Below are positions 20,445 to 29,763 of a stretch of DNA of 29,763 nt, one piece after another. Location of the stretch: assembly GCA_049999765.1 (NCBI GenBank), contig JBNGIQ010009424.1, positions 171,103 to 200,865 on the forward strand, read 5' to 3'. Made by a program: the position numbers and the translations under genes. This DNA comes from Phaeoceros laevis (taxonomy: Eukaryota > Anthocerotophyta > Anthocerotopsida > Notothyladales). The notes under the pieces were generated by a model, which saw nothing but the letters and a program-made list of their open reading frames with translations, ran no database searches and was not told the origin of the DNA. Each line of letters opens with the position of its first letter. The stretch's first letter is position 1.

Positions 20445-21914
20445 ATGCTCAAGGCCTTGCGTCTCCAAGACTCTGGCAGCATAGATTTGAAGTATAGCAG
20501 GTCCTTTGGATGCCAAGAGTACAAGCTCCTAGAAGTTGACGTCAGTCTGTTGCAACACAGACGGCGGGTGAGAGAAACAGCAAATTTTCCGCGCTGGGCT
20601 TCTGAAACCTTCTAAGTTCTTGTTCTCATGACCAGCTTCTGGTTCGTAGGGTGAGCATCAAGGGTTGTGCAAATGACGAAGCCGCGCTGTGCAGCAGTTC
20701 CACAACATATGCTATCAAGTTTGTGTCCACATCCAACAGTGTATTTCTAGTGCCGCCAACAAACAGTAGTCTTGTTGGTACAGACGCAGTTGACGGAGCA
20801 GATGCAGGTCTCATCGCCTTGGAAGAGGACGGAGAGACTGCAGCTGTGGTAGCTACAGTCAGTGGATTCATCGAACTCGTGCAAGTAGCTCCTCGAATTG
20901 AGAAACTACAAACTTTGCTGGCCCAAAATCCTTACAGGGAAGTAGATGAGGTCATGGATACGGAGGGTGGAATAATAAGCATCTCGGCGAATGAGGAATG
21001 GGGGCTCTACACATGGGATTCTCTAGTAAGCAACGTGCAGGCCAGTGAGGAGGAGTTGCGATTGGCGTTGAAGGAGCTAGTGGCCGTGCAGGAGGCATTG
21101 GAGAACAGTGGACCGCAGCTTCATGACTGGCCTGCTTGATGTCCTTTTGTTGAACGCTGTGTCACATGACTGGGATTTAGAAGCTCTTAGTGAGTCTCAT
21201 GTTATTTCAACCATGAGAGCTGATGGTTTTTCTGACAAGCTCGTTCAGCACTGTCTTGCAACGTACGGAGTCGAGGTGCGCTTCTTACCTGTTCGTTCCA
21301 TGTCCTCTTTCTGGCTAGCCTAACAGCTGAAGGGGGTACCCGTGACTGCACAGATAGAGGGTTTGGATGCCCGGACCTGGTCACTTGATCACACCTTAAT
21401 CTGCGTTCACTATGCGAAGGGACTGTTGCCTCGAAAAGGCAGGTGAGAGCACTTGGTGTATTACAACGTTTGTGTTTGCCCATGTTTTGAGCTGCGCTGA
21501 GACGGTTCGGTTACTGCCAGGTGGAGTTCCGAGGAGTTCATGGCCGAATGGCAGAAGCTTTTGCCCGTAGAAATAATGCCCAGCCTGGACATGCTAAGGG
21601 GAGAAGCTTTGGTGGAGAAGCTGGGGTCGCACTCATGGCTTAAAGGTTTTAGCCGTTCGTGTGTCTGCCAACAAATCCCGCAGCACGGTTCTCTGCTTTA
21701 TCCAAAGAGCGGCCCAGATGGTTGTGGAAGACTTGCAGTATTACGGAAGGTTAGTTTTTCCGTTTCGATGGCTGTCTTGTGTTGCAACTTCAGGCACGCC
21801 CTGACTTGGCGTTGCCTACTCAGTGACTTGCGGGTTCCTGGGCTATCAGTGGAGGCTATGCTGCTGAAATACACGCGGAAAACGCAACCAGATGCTTCTT
21901 GTCCTCCGGTTTAG
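20445..21914 (+). pseudogene. DCC1: DCC1 (DSCC1) sister-chromatid cohesion gene with three frameshifts
   Basis: DCC1 joins CTF8 and CTF18 in the alternative PCNA loader needed for cohesion. Five exons with good sites are readable: 20445-20567, 20636-21275, 21354-21442, 21521-21749, 21824-21914. Together they are about 390 codons, the family's length. Landmarks: DLKYSRSFGCQEYKLLEVD, RVSIKGCANDEAALC, FVSTSNSVFLVPP, YTWDSLVSNVQASEEELRLA, VHYAKGLLPRKGR, EEFMAEWQKLLP, DLRVPGLSVEAMLLKYTRK. The frame breaks three times inside exons: near 21096 (AVQE to HWRTVDRSF), near 21650 (SWLKGF to LPTNPAARFSALSKERPR), and near 21720 (to VVEDLQYYG). Exons 2 and 4 are each off by one base in total. Splice sites and conserved residues otherwise survive, so this is either a young pseudogene or a gene with sequencing indels. 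Confidence 0.75.
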
Positions 21915-22231
21915 AATGCGCGAAAGGCAATACGGGTAGAAAAGAGACATGGTATGCTAGAAAAGAGACAATTATTTGTAAATTCCCTATCTGTGGAGGA
22001 ATACATGAGGAGAATGGTCGGATTTTTTGTAATTACAGCAAGTAGGTGACCCGTGTACCGGATCGATCGATTAGAGTTCCCGGATTGCCCCTGTGCGCCA
22101 CTTACATCGGTTTCGCATGATGACGGATCCGGGAAAAGAACCGGAACCAGAGTCCCTACGTGCGCGTGACCCAGTATGTAAAACTTGGATGATGATGATG
22201 ATGATGATTCGTACGTGCGAGCTAACCAAGA

Positions 22232-22283
22232 GCATCCACCTTCGGTGCAATCCTAAAGCATCCACCTTCGGTGCAATCCTAAA
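22232..22283 (+). repeat. Perfect 26-nt direct tandem repeat
   Basis: Two abutting identical copies of a 26-nt unit starting gcatccaccttcggtgcaat lie at 22232-22257 and 22258-22283. They follow the (GAT)7 tract at 22188-22208. Confidence 0.9.
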
Positions 22284-22519
22284 GGGCTAAACAAGCTCAT
22301 TCCCATTCTTGATATCTATTCGCATATGCTTGATCTAGAGAGCCTGTGCAGGCTATATTGTATCGGCAGATGTGTCAGTCAACTCTTAAGCCCATGGCAA
22401 GCTATGGTGTACACGTTTATTGCAATTCTCAAAGCCTGCACCGCATGAAATCTGGCTGCAGAGGAGGATGTCCATGCAATATTCTGGCAAGTTTGGGACA
22501 GCCAGATATCGATATTTTC

Positions 22520-22629
22520 GCCCAAACCTATAGTCACTCTACACACTACTTTTTTGCCCAAACCTGTAGTCACTCTACACACACGACTGCAGTCACTTGG
22601 AAACATGCACAGTCACTTGGAAACATGGA
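22520..22629 (+). repeat. Two short nested tandem repeats
   Basis: A 36-nt unit (gcccaaacctrtagtcactc core) is present twice at 22520-22591 with a few differences. It is followed by a 20-nt unit (agtcacttggaaacatg core) twice at 22591-22628. Confidence 0.85.
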
Positions 22630-22929
22630 AACAAGCTGCAAAGCTTGAATGCATTTAAATGCGTTCAAAGAAATGCACCCAATAGGAAAATTTTCAGCTA
22701 TGCTGATTTTCCCATGGCCCGAGGTTTGGTTTTACATGAAATGAATGGGCTAAGGTTTGCATAAGGGCTGACTTCAACATGCACTCATGTAAACTTAAAA
22801 TTGGATTTCAAAAAAGAAAATTAATCACGTGTTGAGATCTATTGTGAATTTTTAGTGTTAACTTGTATCTTATATTGATCAAGGGAAAATATGGAAAGAA
22901 CCATCAAGTGAATATCTTTTGTGCATCCC

Positions 22930-23085
22930 CTTCTTGGATATCTTGCATATTAGTAGTATGCAAACCTTGCTTGAATATCTTGCATAGTTTCACTACTGCT
23001 CCTATGCAACCTGCTAGCTTGTACAAATCTTGAAAGTGTGCAAATCTTGTGTGCAACCCTTGCTTGAATATCTTGCATAGTAATA
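22930..23085 (+). repeat. Diverged repeats around cttgaatatcttgcatag
   Basis: The string cttgaatatcttgcatag occurs at about 22970 and 23064, and a variant (cttggatatcttgcatat) at about 22932. The unit spacing is irregular, so this is an old, eroded cluster rather than a clean tandem array. Confidence 0.7.
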
Positions 23086-24045
23086 TTGCTACCACTGCTG
23101 CCACTACTACTATGCAAGATATTATTCATCAAGTGAAAATCTTGTGTGCAATCCTTCAACCCTTGTAACCCTTTCGGCTGTGCAAGATGAAGGTGCTTCA
23201 TTCTCTGACCTTGTTTATGAGATGGCTAGACTTTCTATGCTATCCCTCCATATGGACAAGATAAACCAACTTGATGCATAAAATTTGAAAAATGATAGGT
23301 CTCTAAATGGAAAGCAAGGTATAGCATGAAAGGGTTTATGAGACATATGCATGGAGCTCTAAGCAGCTAGTGTAGAGACCACTTTAGCTAGTAGTGCTCA
23401 AAGAAGAGAATGAAGGAAACGAAGAACTTGGTGGCAGTATATTACAATATGATCAACAAGATGTCATTTAAAATGAATGAAATATTGTGGTACTTTAAAG
23501 CACCTCATAAGCAGCCTTTGCTCAAGTTTGTGTGGCACGAAAGAAGCAAGCCCACTTTGACTTTGACAGCAAACATGGATGGCTCATGAAAACTGCCCAT
23601 TGATGATTTACAAATATACAAACCTTTGAGCTTTTACAAGTCCCCACATCCAATATGTCAAGAATTTAGGTATAATTTTATGCCCAGCAAATATGACGGC
23701 ATGAATTTTTGAAAAATCCTTTTTGATTTTGAGCATTTGAAGGAGTTTAGTATAGTTTAATCTTTTGCTCAAAATCTTTGCAAGCTGGCCTTGAATTGCT
23801 TGCAGTGCACTCACAAGAGTGCGGTTCTAGATTAAGCCCTCTTCTCAGAACAATGAATATGCGTGCAAAGCCTTCTCCATGGCTAGCTCACTTGAGCATG
23901 CCTACAGAAGACCTATGACATGGGACTGAGTCGGGTGGAGTGATTCCTTCTTGTCGCTTGCTATTGTAAAGACTAAGCGCTTTTTAACCCAGCCCCTTCT
24001 GGGTATTCTTCACATTCTCATAAAGCTACTGATTGGAGTACATTT

Positions 24046-24201
24046 TCTTTCCCTTCTTTTTGTAAGCATGTGCAACCATTTTTCACATTATCATGAAGCT
24101 ACTCATTGTAGTACAATTCTCCCCCCCTTTCTTCTTTTTGTAGGCATGTGCAACCATTTTTCACGTTCTCATGAAGCTACTCATTGTAGTACAATTCTCC
24201 C
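24046..24201 (+). repeat. 78-nt tandem duplication
   Basis: Two adjacent copies, each running from a cttctttttgta-g-catgtgca start through tcatgaagctactcattgta to gtacaattctcc, lie with a 78-nt period. A third, more diverged partial copy (ctcataaagctactgattgg) precedes them from about 24008. Confidence 0.85.
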
Positions 24202-24244
24202 TTTAGAACATCAACAGTTGCTAGCTAATTACTTAGGTGGAGAA

Positions 24245-24530
24245 TGAGGGCGCTTGTAAAACTACCAGATTTGGTACCTCGTTCCATCCGAGCCCTCTGG
24301 TTTGGCCTCACAGGCGGTGGAATGAGTAGTAGGGAACCCCCAGGGAGGGGGGTTCCTCGGCAGTACCCTCTTCTCTAGGGCCCCCAAAGGCGGAAGGACC
24401 ATGCCTCTCGGAGGTGTCAGTCCGTGAATCCCAACTACATAGTAATGGCCCATAATTGTTGTAAGGCCCCAGGATGACCACAAGGAGGGGTGCACTGCCG
24501 ACTAGGTGTCGTGCTACATTTGGTGCAGAG
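24245..24530 (+). mobile_element. Possible solo LTR or LTR-retroelement remnant
   Basis: This GC-richer block stands out from AT-rich surroundings. It holds a hairpin at about 24335-24355 (gaaccccc, aggga, ggggggttc) and ends gtgctaca, immediately followed by tttggtgcagaggtc. That following string resembles an LTR junction, where CA is followed by a TGG-starting primer-binding site as in TGGTATCAGAGC-type elements. I find no gag or pol downstream and no second LTR, so the call is tentative. A regulatory region of the next gene is the alternative. Confidence 0.3.
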
Positions 24531-24774
24531 GTCAAGCAAGCTCTCTTTCTCTCTTTCTTTCCATGTCCTTTGGCATCTCGTGGTCGTCGTAGTTATTGGA
24601 TCTGAACATTTATAATTCGGAAACTTCCTCATCCATGTGCAATTGCCCGAAGAGAACCTACTCCCGACCTCCATTTCCCGACCTCTGTTTCCCCACTCGC
24701 TGCCTCCCCTCAAAGAGATGTGCGAATGCGCAAACCAATACCTAGCCGATTAACCAAATCGAAGTCGTGCAAAA

Positions 24775-25146
24775 ATGGCTCTGCCCACTCCAGAGCGCAA
24801 ACGACCTTACATGGGCAGGAAGAAGCCCATGGTGCCAAAATGGATAGACCCGGACGCCAAGATTTACTCTCCTCAGGGGAAATGGGCTCGCCAAAACACG
24901 GATGTGACTTTTCTATACCACGAGAGACCACCATCTCATTGTGGATATATGATTCCTTATGATCCCCAAGGCTTTCCACCGAACCAGTATGACATTCAGC
25001 CAGTTGAGTGGCCAGTGACACACGTGACCGATGTACTTGAAAGTTTTACAGTTCCTATGGACTGTAGAAGATGGGACGTTATACCTCCCATAGTTGCCCG
25101 TACATGCAATCCTCCAAGATGTGTTACTCCGGTGCAATTAGCCTAG
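24775..25146 (+). CDS. Unrecognised 123-residue protein rich in Pro, Tyr and Trp
   Basis: An ATG in a very good plant context (gcaaaaatggct) opens 123 codons, starting MALPTPERKRPYMGRKKPMV. It has a basic, proline-rich N-terminus, then PKWIDPDAKIYSPQGKWARQ, CGYMIPYDPQGFPPNQYDIQ and PVEWPVTHV. There is no signal peptide, membrane helix, or motif of a family I know. The composition, with regularly spaced Pro, Tyr and Trp in short motifs and little helix propensity, resembles small microtubule-inner proteins of cilia, which would fit a plant with swimming sperm; this is a guess. A pyrimidine-rich leader precedes it (24540-24563). It could also be a fragment of an unknown element. Confidence 0.5.
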   Translation: MALPTPERKRPYMGRKKPMVPKWIDPDAKIYSPQGKWARQNTDVTFLYHERPPSHCGYMIPYDPQGFPPNQYDIQPVEWPVTHVTDVLESFTVPMDCRRWDVIPPIVARTCNPPRCVTPVQLA

Positions 25147-26370
25147 AACAGTTGCCGCAAGACGCTTCCCTAGGAGGCTTTACTAAGAGCGGTTGCAAGT
25201 GATGGCCTGACTAAAGCTTGCAGACCTGAAGCAACTGTCTCCTACCTTTCTGTCCAAGTTCAGCAGCCAGCCAATGCTTGCATATGGGACGTGTAAGACA
25301 CCAATATATTCACACAGACACACACTGCACTTGTTCCGGTAACATGGAAACATATAACCCAAGGTGAGGATGGCCCATCAGTCGAGAAGCATCAATTGCA
25401 TTGTATTCATACAGTGGCAGGAAACGATCTCCATAGCATGTTGAAGCCAAAGAATTCAGCAATTCTTGGATCATCTTCCAGCCATAAGCTTGGTGCGACA
25501 CGAACACTCCAAAAATTCACCAATTTGTTAGTAAAGGAGCTAGCCACTTATGACAATTGTACTAGTTACCACGGAAGTACGTAGGAAAGAAGTGGCATTG
25601 GTACATGGCACATATCTTTGTATGTATGTATAAGTTTGTTCTTCTTGTTGGTTTTGCTCACTATTAAGATGAATGCTTGCATGTGGGTTATCGCTACACA
25701 GTAATACTAAGGGCCGGTAACAAATGTCAGAGTTGCTATATAGGATCTACAACAATCCTACATTGCAAGAAAAGTCCAGGCTGAAAGATGCAGACGAGAC
25801 AAAAATCTTAAAGCCACGAGCTGCAAAGCATCGAAACACCATTCCATTTAGGCCGATTGTATTTGTGCCTAAACACCTTTAACTTCATAAAGTCCAAAAA
25901 ATAGTGTTTTGAGCACCTTGGTAACGCCCAACCGTACATATGTATCGTCCCATCTTGTAATTAACTAGTGATTCACGTGACAAACTCAAACAACAGCAAT
26001 ACAATAGCAATACAATGACTAGACTCTAATATGGAGCCTAGTGCCCAGCTTGGAGAAAATGCATGCATACAGGCCAAGTCCCTCAAATTCTCAAATGTGG
26101 TGGTATTGGTACACATGGTGGTGAGAGAGATGAAATAGATGGTTTTTTGTGGCAATCTTGTGCACGGCCTACGTTTGCAAATATGTATCTATTCATTTCG
26201 TATGCTTTGGTTGGAACTAGTTAAAAAAATTCTCCATAATATTTATACTCAAAATAATTATTAAAGGTTAACTTACATTTTTCGCAATCTCTTGATTTTC
26301 CCAAACATGGCCAAACCTTTGAAAAATCAAAGGAAAACTAAAATAAGGGTTATCCGACCAAACAGATATG
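25147..26370. other. Non-coding, AT-rich
   Basis: I see only short frames without family resemblance and no clear repeats or RNA genes. A minus-strand frame at 25310-25507 looks protein-like in composition, but I cannot assign it. Confidence 0.4.
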
Positions 26371-26379
26371 CGTGCTCCA

Positions 26380-27020
26380 ATATTATCCATGACCATCTGC
26401 TCAACTATGTCAATCAACCCTCGGAGTCACTAGCAGCGTATTCTATCTGCTTTTTTGTCCAAGGGTCGTAGCTCCCAATTTGAACATTACATGGACTTGT
26501 CTATAACCTTCATAAGAGTGTCCTTGCACACTCGTGCCAACCCAGGAGTTCTCACCCAATCAAAGTATACTAGGTGTGCTGCACATATTTGAAGATCTAG
26601 TAGCGCATGGATCTCTAAATCTTGTTCTTGCAAATATCTCCGCAAAATATACAGATCCTTATCTAAAGCAAACCCTAATTTGAGCACATCAAGTCTTTGG
26701 AATAATTTGAGCAAAGGAGCCTTAACATGCTCATGTTTTAAGTGCTTCAAATCAATCAAGAAGGTGATGTCCTCTCTTTTGTCTTTTGTAAGAATAGAAA
26801 GCTGCATCAAACAAGGAACTATTTTTCCTTGTAACGATTTAGTTGTGGTCCATTCAAGATCAAAGCTTGCTATTTGCGCGTGATCACAAAATGCATGTAG
26901 TAAAGGGATCACTTCATCTTTATTTGATTCGCCAAGGAAGACCACCTTGAAGTTATCTTGCAAAACCCAAGTCTCTAGCTCAATGGTTTGAAAAACATCG
27001 AGATTAATATTCACACCCAT
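26380..27020 (-). pseudogene. Broken DEDDy 3'-5' exonuclease (WRN-exo/EXD-like)
   Basis: On the minus strand an ATG at 27020 opens MGVNINLDVFQTIELETWVL. The exonuclease landmarks follow: ExoI IASFDLEW with its DxE pair; a core with VPCLMQLSI and FLIDLKHL; ExoII LGFALDKDLYILRRYL. The C-terminal part has GLARVCKDTLMKVIDKSM. A TAA then interrupts, where relatives continue DKS-QCS-WE. Beyond the stop the homology resumes in the same frame (CSNWELRPLDKK), slips by one base in an A-run, and continues as QIEYAASD, the ExoIII Tyr/Asp motif. After a further slip it reads LIDIVEQMVMDNIG. Without ExoIII the truncated product would lack part of its metal site. An upstream extension of the frame to 27188 lacks similarity. 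I judge it a pseudogene; no intron can bridge the lesions. Confidence 0.72.
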
Positions 27021-28060
27021 GGTCACGATGAAGCAATCTTCAGAGATAGTTACAAAATTTTGTACACACACACACCGTGCTAAAGAATAGGATTTAGAGA
27101 AGTATGAAGTTTCCTTGGTGAACCTCGCATACAAAAGATATGTTTCATGCATTGAGCAACAGTACATATAAAGACACCTTGAGGACATTGATTTATATCC
27201 AAGGCTTAAGGAGAGTACCTGGGATATTTAAGATAAATAACCACACCTGGAAAAGACAAATTTTTGGGGTAATATTCGACGCAATTTCCGCAGGCTCTAA
27301 AAAGGGAATTGTGAAACAGCTTGGGCCACTCAAGGTATTCCCAGAGTCCACACAATGTACACATGAAGAAGTCCTTCCTTTTTCGGAGTGGCCTTCTAGG
27401 GAAAGAAGGGATTTTTCTACAGGGAAATAGTGCTCTGTGGCAGGGGCCTTGTTCGCTCGTTATGTATGATAAGATCATTGCCGGAAGTGCACCTCTCGTG
27501 ACTCCCACGGCTGGTAATGACACGGCGGGGGCCTCGTTTCCATTTGGCTCAACGTTTGGATGCTTCTGATTGGCCCTTACGGTTTGCTATAAAGCACCTC
27601 CGGCTTGCTATGAAGCACTTTGATTTTATACAAAAAATGTGCAAAAAAGTTCAATACTCAAACTCAAGTTTGAATTCGAGGTGAAAAGTAGAGGTTTTTC
27701 TGAAATCGTAGTTAAAAAATCCAAGTGGCAGCCAACTATAGCATGTAAATTCTATCTTGACAAATTTTGAAAACCTTTAACCTCAAAAAGTCTAGACACT
27801 CTCTACAATATTCAATGGAGAGGTAAATGTCACTAGTAGAAATGGGGGTCTTAATGATATTTAATCGACATTTGGATGTCAATTTAAGTGTTGAAAACAG
27901 GGTTTCTGGGAAATTAAGTTTGGGCCAAAAAAACGCGTACGGAACGGACGTGCGTTCCGGAAACGTACCGATGACGTTCACTATAGGTTTTGAAAAAAAA
28001 AATCAAATTATTTGTTAAAAAAATAACTAAAAAGTGAATGCTTAATTACTAACACGAGGA
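27021..28060. other. Non-coding region
   Basis: No gene is recognised. A string cactagtagaaatgggggtc at about 27831 looks a little like a CACTA transposon end, but I find no matching inverted end downstream. Acgt-rich strings such as ggaacggacgtgcgttccgg at about 27941-27960 recur in altered form at about 28650-28715 (aacgcgttcccaacggacgg), which hints at one element spanning 27.8-28.7 kb. Confidence 0.35.
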
Positions 28061-28107
28061 CTTCCCTTAGCGGTCCCTCCCGCTCTCGGAACCCCCATCC
28101 CTCATCT

Positions 28108-28409
28108 TGGGCCTCCCCAATTCCCAGCAGGGCGGGCTCCTTCCGTTGCCCAATTTCAACAAGGGTGGAGCTGGGAGGGAGGTGCCATTCCTGCCGATTC
28201 CACCGGGCAGAGCGGGATGACGGAGGGATGGCGCCTCCAACCTGGCGCCTCCCTCCCCCAATTCCAGCAGGGCGGCCTCCCTCCCTTGCCCATTTTCAGC
28301 AGGGATGGAGCTGGCAGGGAGGCGCCATTCCTGCCGATTCCACCAGGCAGATCGGGATCGGAGGTATGGCGCCTCCTTCCCCCAATTCCAGCAAGGGAGG
28401 GCAAGGAGG
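28108..28409 (+). repeat. GC-rich minisatellite, about 2.3 copies
   Basis: Units starting cctccc and ccaattcc-agcagggcgg begin at about 28112, 28248 and 28372, giving spacings of 136 and 124 nt. Each full unit also contains gccattcctgccgattccac. Open frames on both strands here (Pro/Ala/Gly/Arg-rich) are a by-product of the repeat and its GC content. The next 200 bp to about 28640 are similarly GC-rich (ggcagggc-type strings) but less regular. Confidence 0.8.
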
Positions 28410-28639
28410 GGTAGGGCAGGTCTCACGAGAGAGGCGCCCTGTTTCCTTCAGCGACATGGCAGGCATGGCAGGGCCACGCGCGCGGCCTCATGGAAAGGGC
28501 CGTGGCTGGCAGCAATAGCTGGCCAGGTTGGGAGGAGAGGCGGCCGGGGCAAGGCAGGGCAGGGCGGGCCTCGCGAGCGGGCATGGCAGGGGCGCGCCCT
28601 CCTAAGCTCGGCAGCCATGGCCAAGGAAGGAGGGAACTC

Positions 28640-29110
28640 GTCTGTTGGAAACGTTTCCCGGGAAAAAAAAAACGCGTTCCCAACGGACGGAAACGCGACC
28701 GGACGGGAACCCGTTCCCGTCTGATAGACACCCTGGTTGAAAAGGGTCCTTTAAGTTGATATAATAATGTCAATCTAAATGTGAATCTATATGTCAAATG
28801 TATAACGTCTATTTAACCCTTTGAGGTTGAAGAGGTCGAAACATGGGAAAAGCTGTTACTTTCGTGCGGCTTGGTTTCCTTACGCATTGACCCCAACGAG
28901 GGCCTGTTATGTTGTATACTGTTTTTTTTTTCCATAGATATGAGTTTTTAAAGTATGGACTTTCCCATACCGTTGGATAAAGCTCGATGCCCTCTATCCA
29001 ATGGTAAAAGGAATATTAAATCTAAGAACATGGCACCTGCAACACAAGCCAAAAAATGTGACCAGCCTTGCACAAGACACACATGTCTTTTTCGGCCTTC
29101 GGCCTTTAAG
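28640..29110. other. Non-coding spacer
   Basis: The block opens with GC-rich strings and an A9-10 tract at about 28663, then becomes AT-rich. I see no gene. A T10 run lies at about 28922. Confidence 0.4.
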
Positions 29111-29763
29111 GGTTAAGAGTATATACACATTTGACATAGTAGTAGTAGTAGTAGCAAGGAGCCGCGCTATACTGATTCCACATTGGGATCGAGCACGCCG
29201 TCATGTTCGTGACATGCCAAGTATTACTACTCGACATCGATCGAGCACGCTGTCATGTCCGTGACATGCCAAGTATTACTACTCGACATGCCATCTATGA
29301 CCGAGCACGCTGTCATGTCCGTGACATGCCAAGTATTACTACTCGACATGCCATCTATGACGGTTAAGCTATGTGATATACACATTTGACATAGTAGTAG
29401 TAGTAGTAGCACGGAGCCGCGCTATACTGATTCCACGTTGGGATTCCGTGACATGCCAAGTATTGATTAAGCTATGTGAAATACACATTTGACATAATAG
29501 TAGTAGTAGTAGCAAGGAGCCGTACTATACTGATTCCACGTTGGGATCGAGCACGCCGTCATGTCCATGACATGCCAAGTATTACTACTCGACATGCCAT
29601 CTATGACGGTTATGCCAAGTATTGGTTAAGCTATGTGATATACACATTTGACATAGTAGTAGTAGTAGCAAGGAGCCGCGCTATACTGATTCCACGTTGG
29701 GATTGAGCACGCCGTCATGTCTGTGACATGCCAAGTATTACTACTCGAGCACGCCGTCATGTC
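29111..29763 (+). repeat. Composite satellite with (TAG)n tracts and a 60-nt subrepeat
   Basis: Long units begin gttaagctatgtgatatac or close variants at about 29111, 29362, 29466 and 29624. Each contains acacatttgacata followed by (TAG)6, 6, 5 and 5, and then ggagccg-ctatactgattcc. A second module starts cgagcacgc and carries ccaagtattactactcgaca. It has an exact 60-nt period between 29242 and 29302 and is present in five or more full or partial copies. Each module contains the palindrome catgtc-cgt-gacatg or a one-base variant. The array continues past the right edge of the window. Confidence 0.9.

Larger units (their letters stand above)
21915..24240. other. AT-rich non-coding region with several local tandem duplications
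   Basis: No gene is evident over 2.3 kb. It contains (GAT)7 at 22188-22208, a 26-nt direct repeat at 22232-22283, a 36-nt repeat at 22520-22591, a 20-nt repeat at 22590-22629, repeats built on cttgaatatcttgcatag at 22930-23085, and a 78-nt duplication at 24046-24201. Open frames are short and resemble nothing I know. Confidence 0.5.

Noticed and set aside
20650-20653. DCC1 exon 2 acceptor at ttcgtag (20649)
   Set aside because: It would leave the exon 1 to 2 junction out of phase; the acceptor accag at 20635 keeps the frame.
25310-25507. Minus-strand 65-codon frame with protein-like composition
   Set aside because: No conserved motif, no start context and no neighbour exons; it cannot be supported.
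27831-27850. CACTA-type transposon terminus
   Set aside because: Only one end-like string was seen; no inverted partner or target duplication was found.
28067-28797. Several overlapping open frames on both strands
   Set aside because: They follow from the GC-rich minisatellite, are Pro/Arg/Gly-rich and have no domain.
1-29763. tRNA, rRNA or CRISPR features
   Set aside because: No cloverleaf-like or rRNA-like strings were found, and the eukaryotic tandem repeats do not have a CRISPR repeat-spacer layout.

Overview
This is nuclear DNA of a seedless land plant. Two intronless genes encode pentatricopeptide-repeat (PPR) proteins of about 1,000 residues, of the kind that carry out organellar RNA editing. 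One ends in an unusual DYW deaminase domain that resembles the 'KP' variant linked to U-to-C editing. A spliced gene for MurJ, the lipid II flippase of plastid peptidoglycan synthesis, lies nearby. U-to-C editing is known from hornworts, many ferns and some lycophytes. Introns here are short (mostly 70-260 nt), which fits a compact genome such as a hornwort better than a large fern genome. The species cannot be settled from this window.

Layout. 1-2.4 kb is a graveyard: a truncated, inverted copy of MurJ exon 1, two decayed PPR fragments and a 104-nt repeat that recurs inverted at 20.07-20.18 kb. 2.66-7.13 kb (+) is MurJ; I rebuilt 20 phase-compatible exons giving about 660 residues. 7.69-9.32 kb (+) is a three-exon acyltransferase/condensation-fold protein. 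9.50-10.71 kb (-) is a two-exon LRAT/NC-domain protein. 11.69-12.43 kb (-) is cytosolic ribosomal protein uS8 (RPS15A), complete at 130 residues. 12.99-16.08 kb (-) and 16.86-20.03 kb (+) are the two PPR genes, arranged head-to-head around 783 bp. 20.45-21.91 kb (+) is a DCC1 cohesion-loader gene with intact splice sites but three apparent frameshifts.

From about 22 kb the window changes character. It holds AT-rich non-coding DNA with local tandem duplications, a possible LTR remnant, a small unrecognised but well-formed gene (24.78-25.15 kb), a broken 3'-5' exonuclease gene (26.4-27.0 kb, minus strand), a GC-rich minisatellite (28.1-28.4 kb) and a composite satellite that runs off the right edge.

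How the genes connect. The two PPR proteins probably act on organelle transcripts and MurJ in the plastid envelope, so several neighbours are likely organelle-targeted. There is no operon-like logic; each gene appears to be independently transcribed. All exon boundaries were read by eye from GT/AG (one GC/AG) sites, reading phase and remembered family conservation, without alignment tools.
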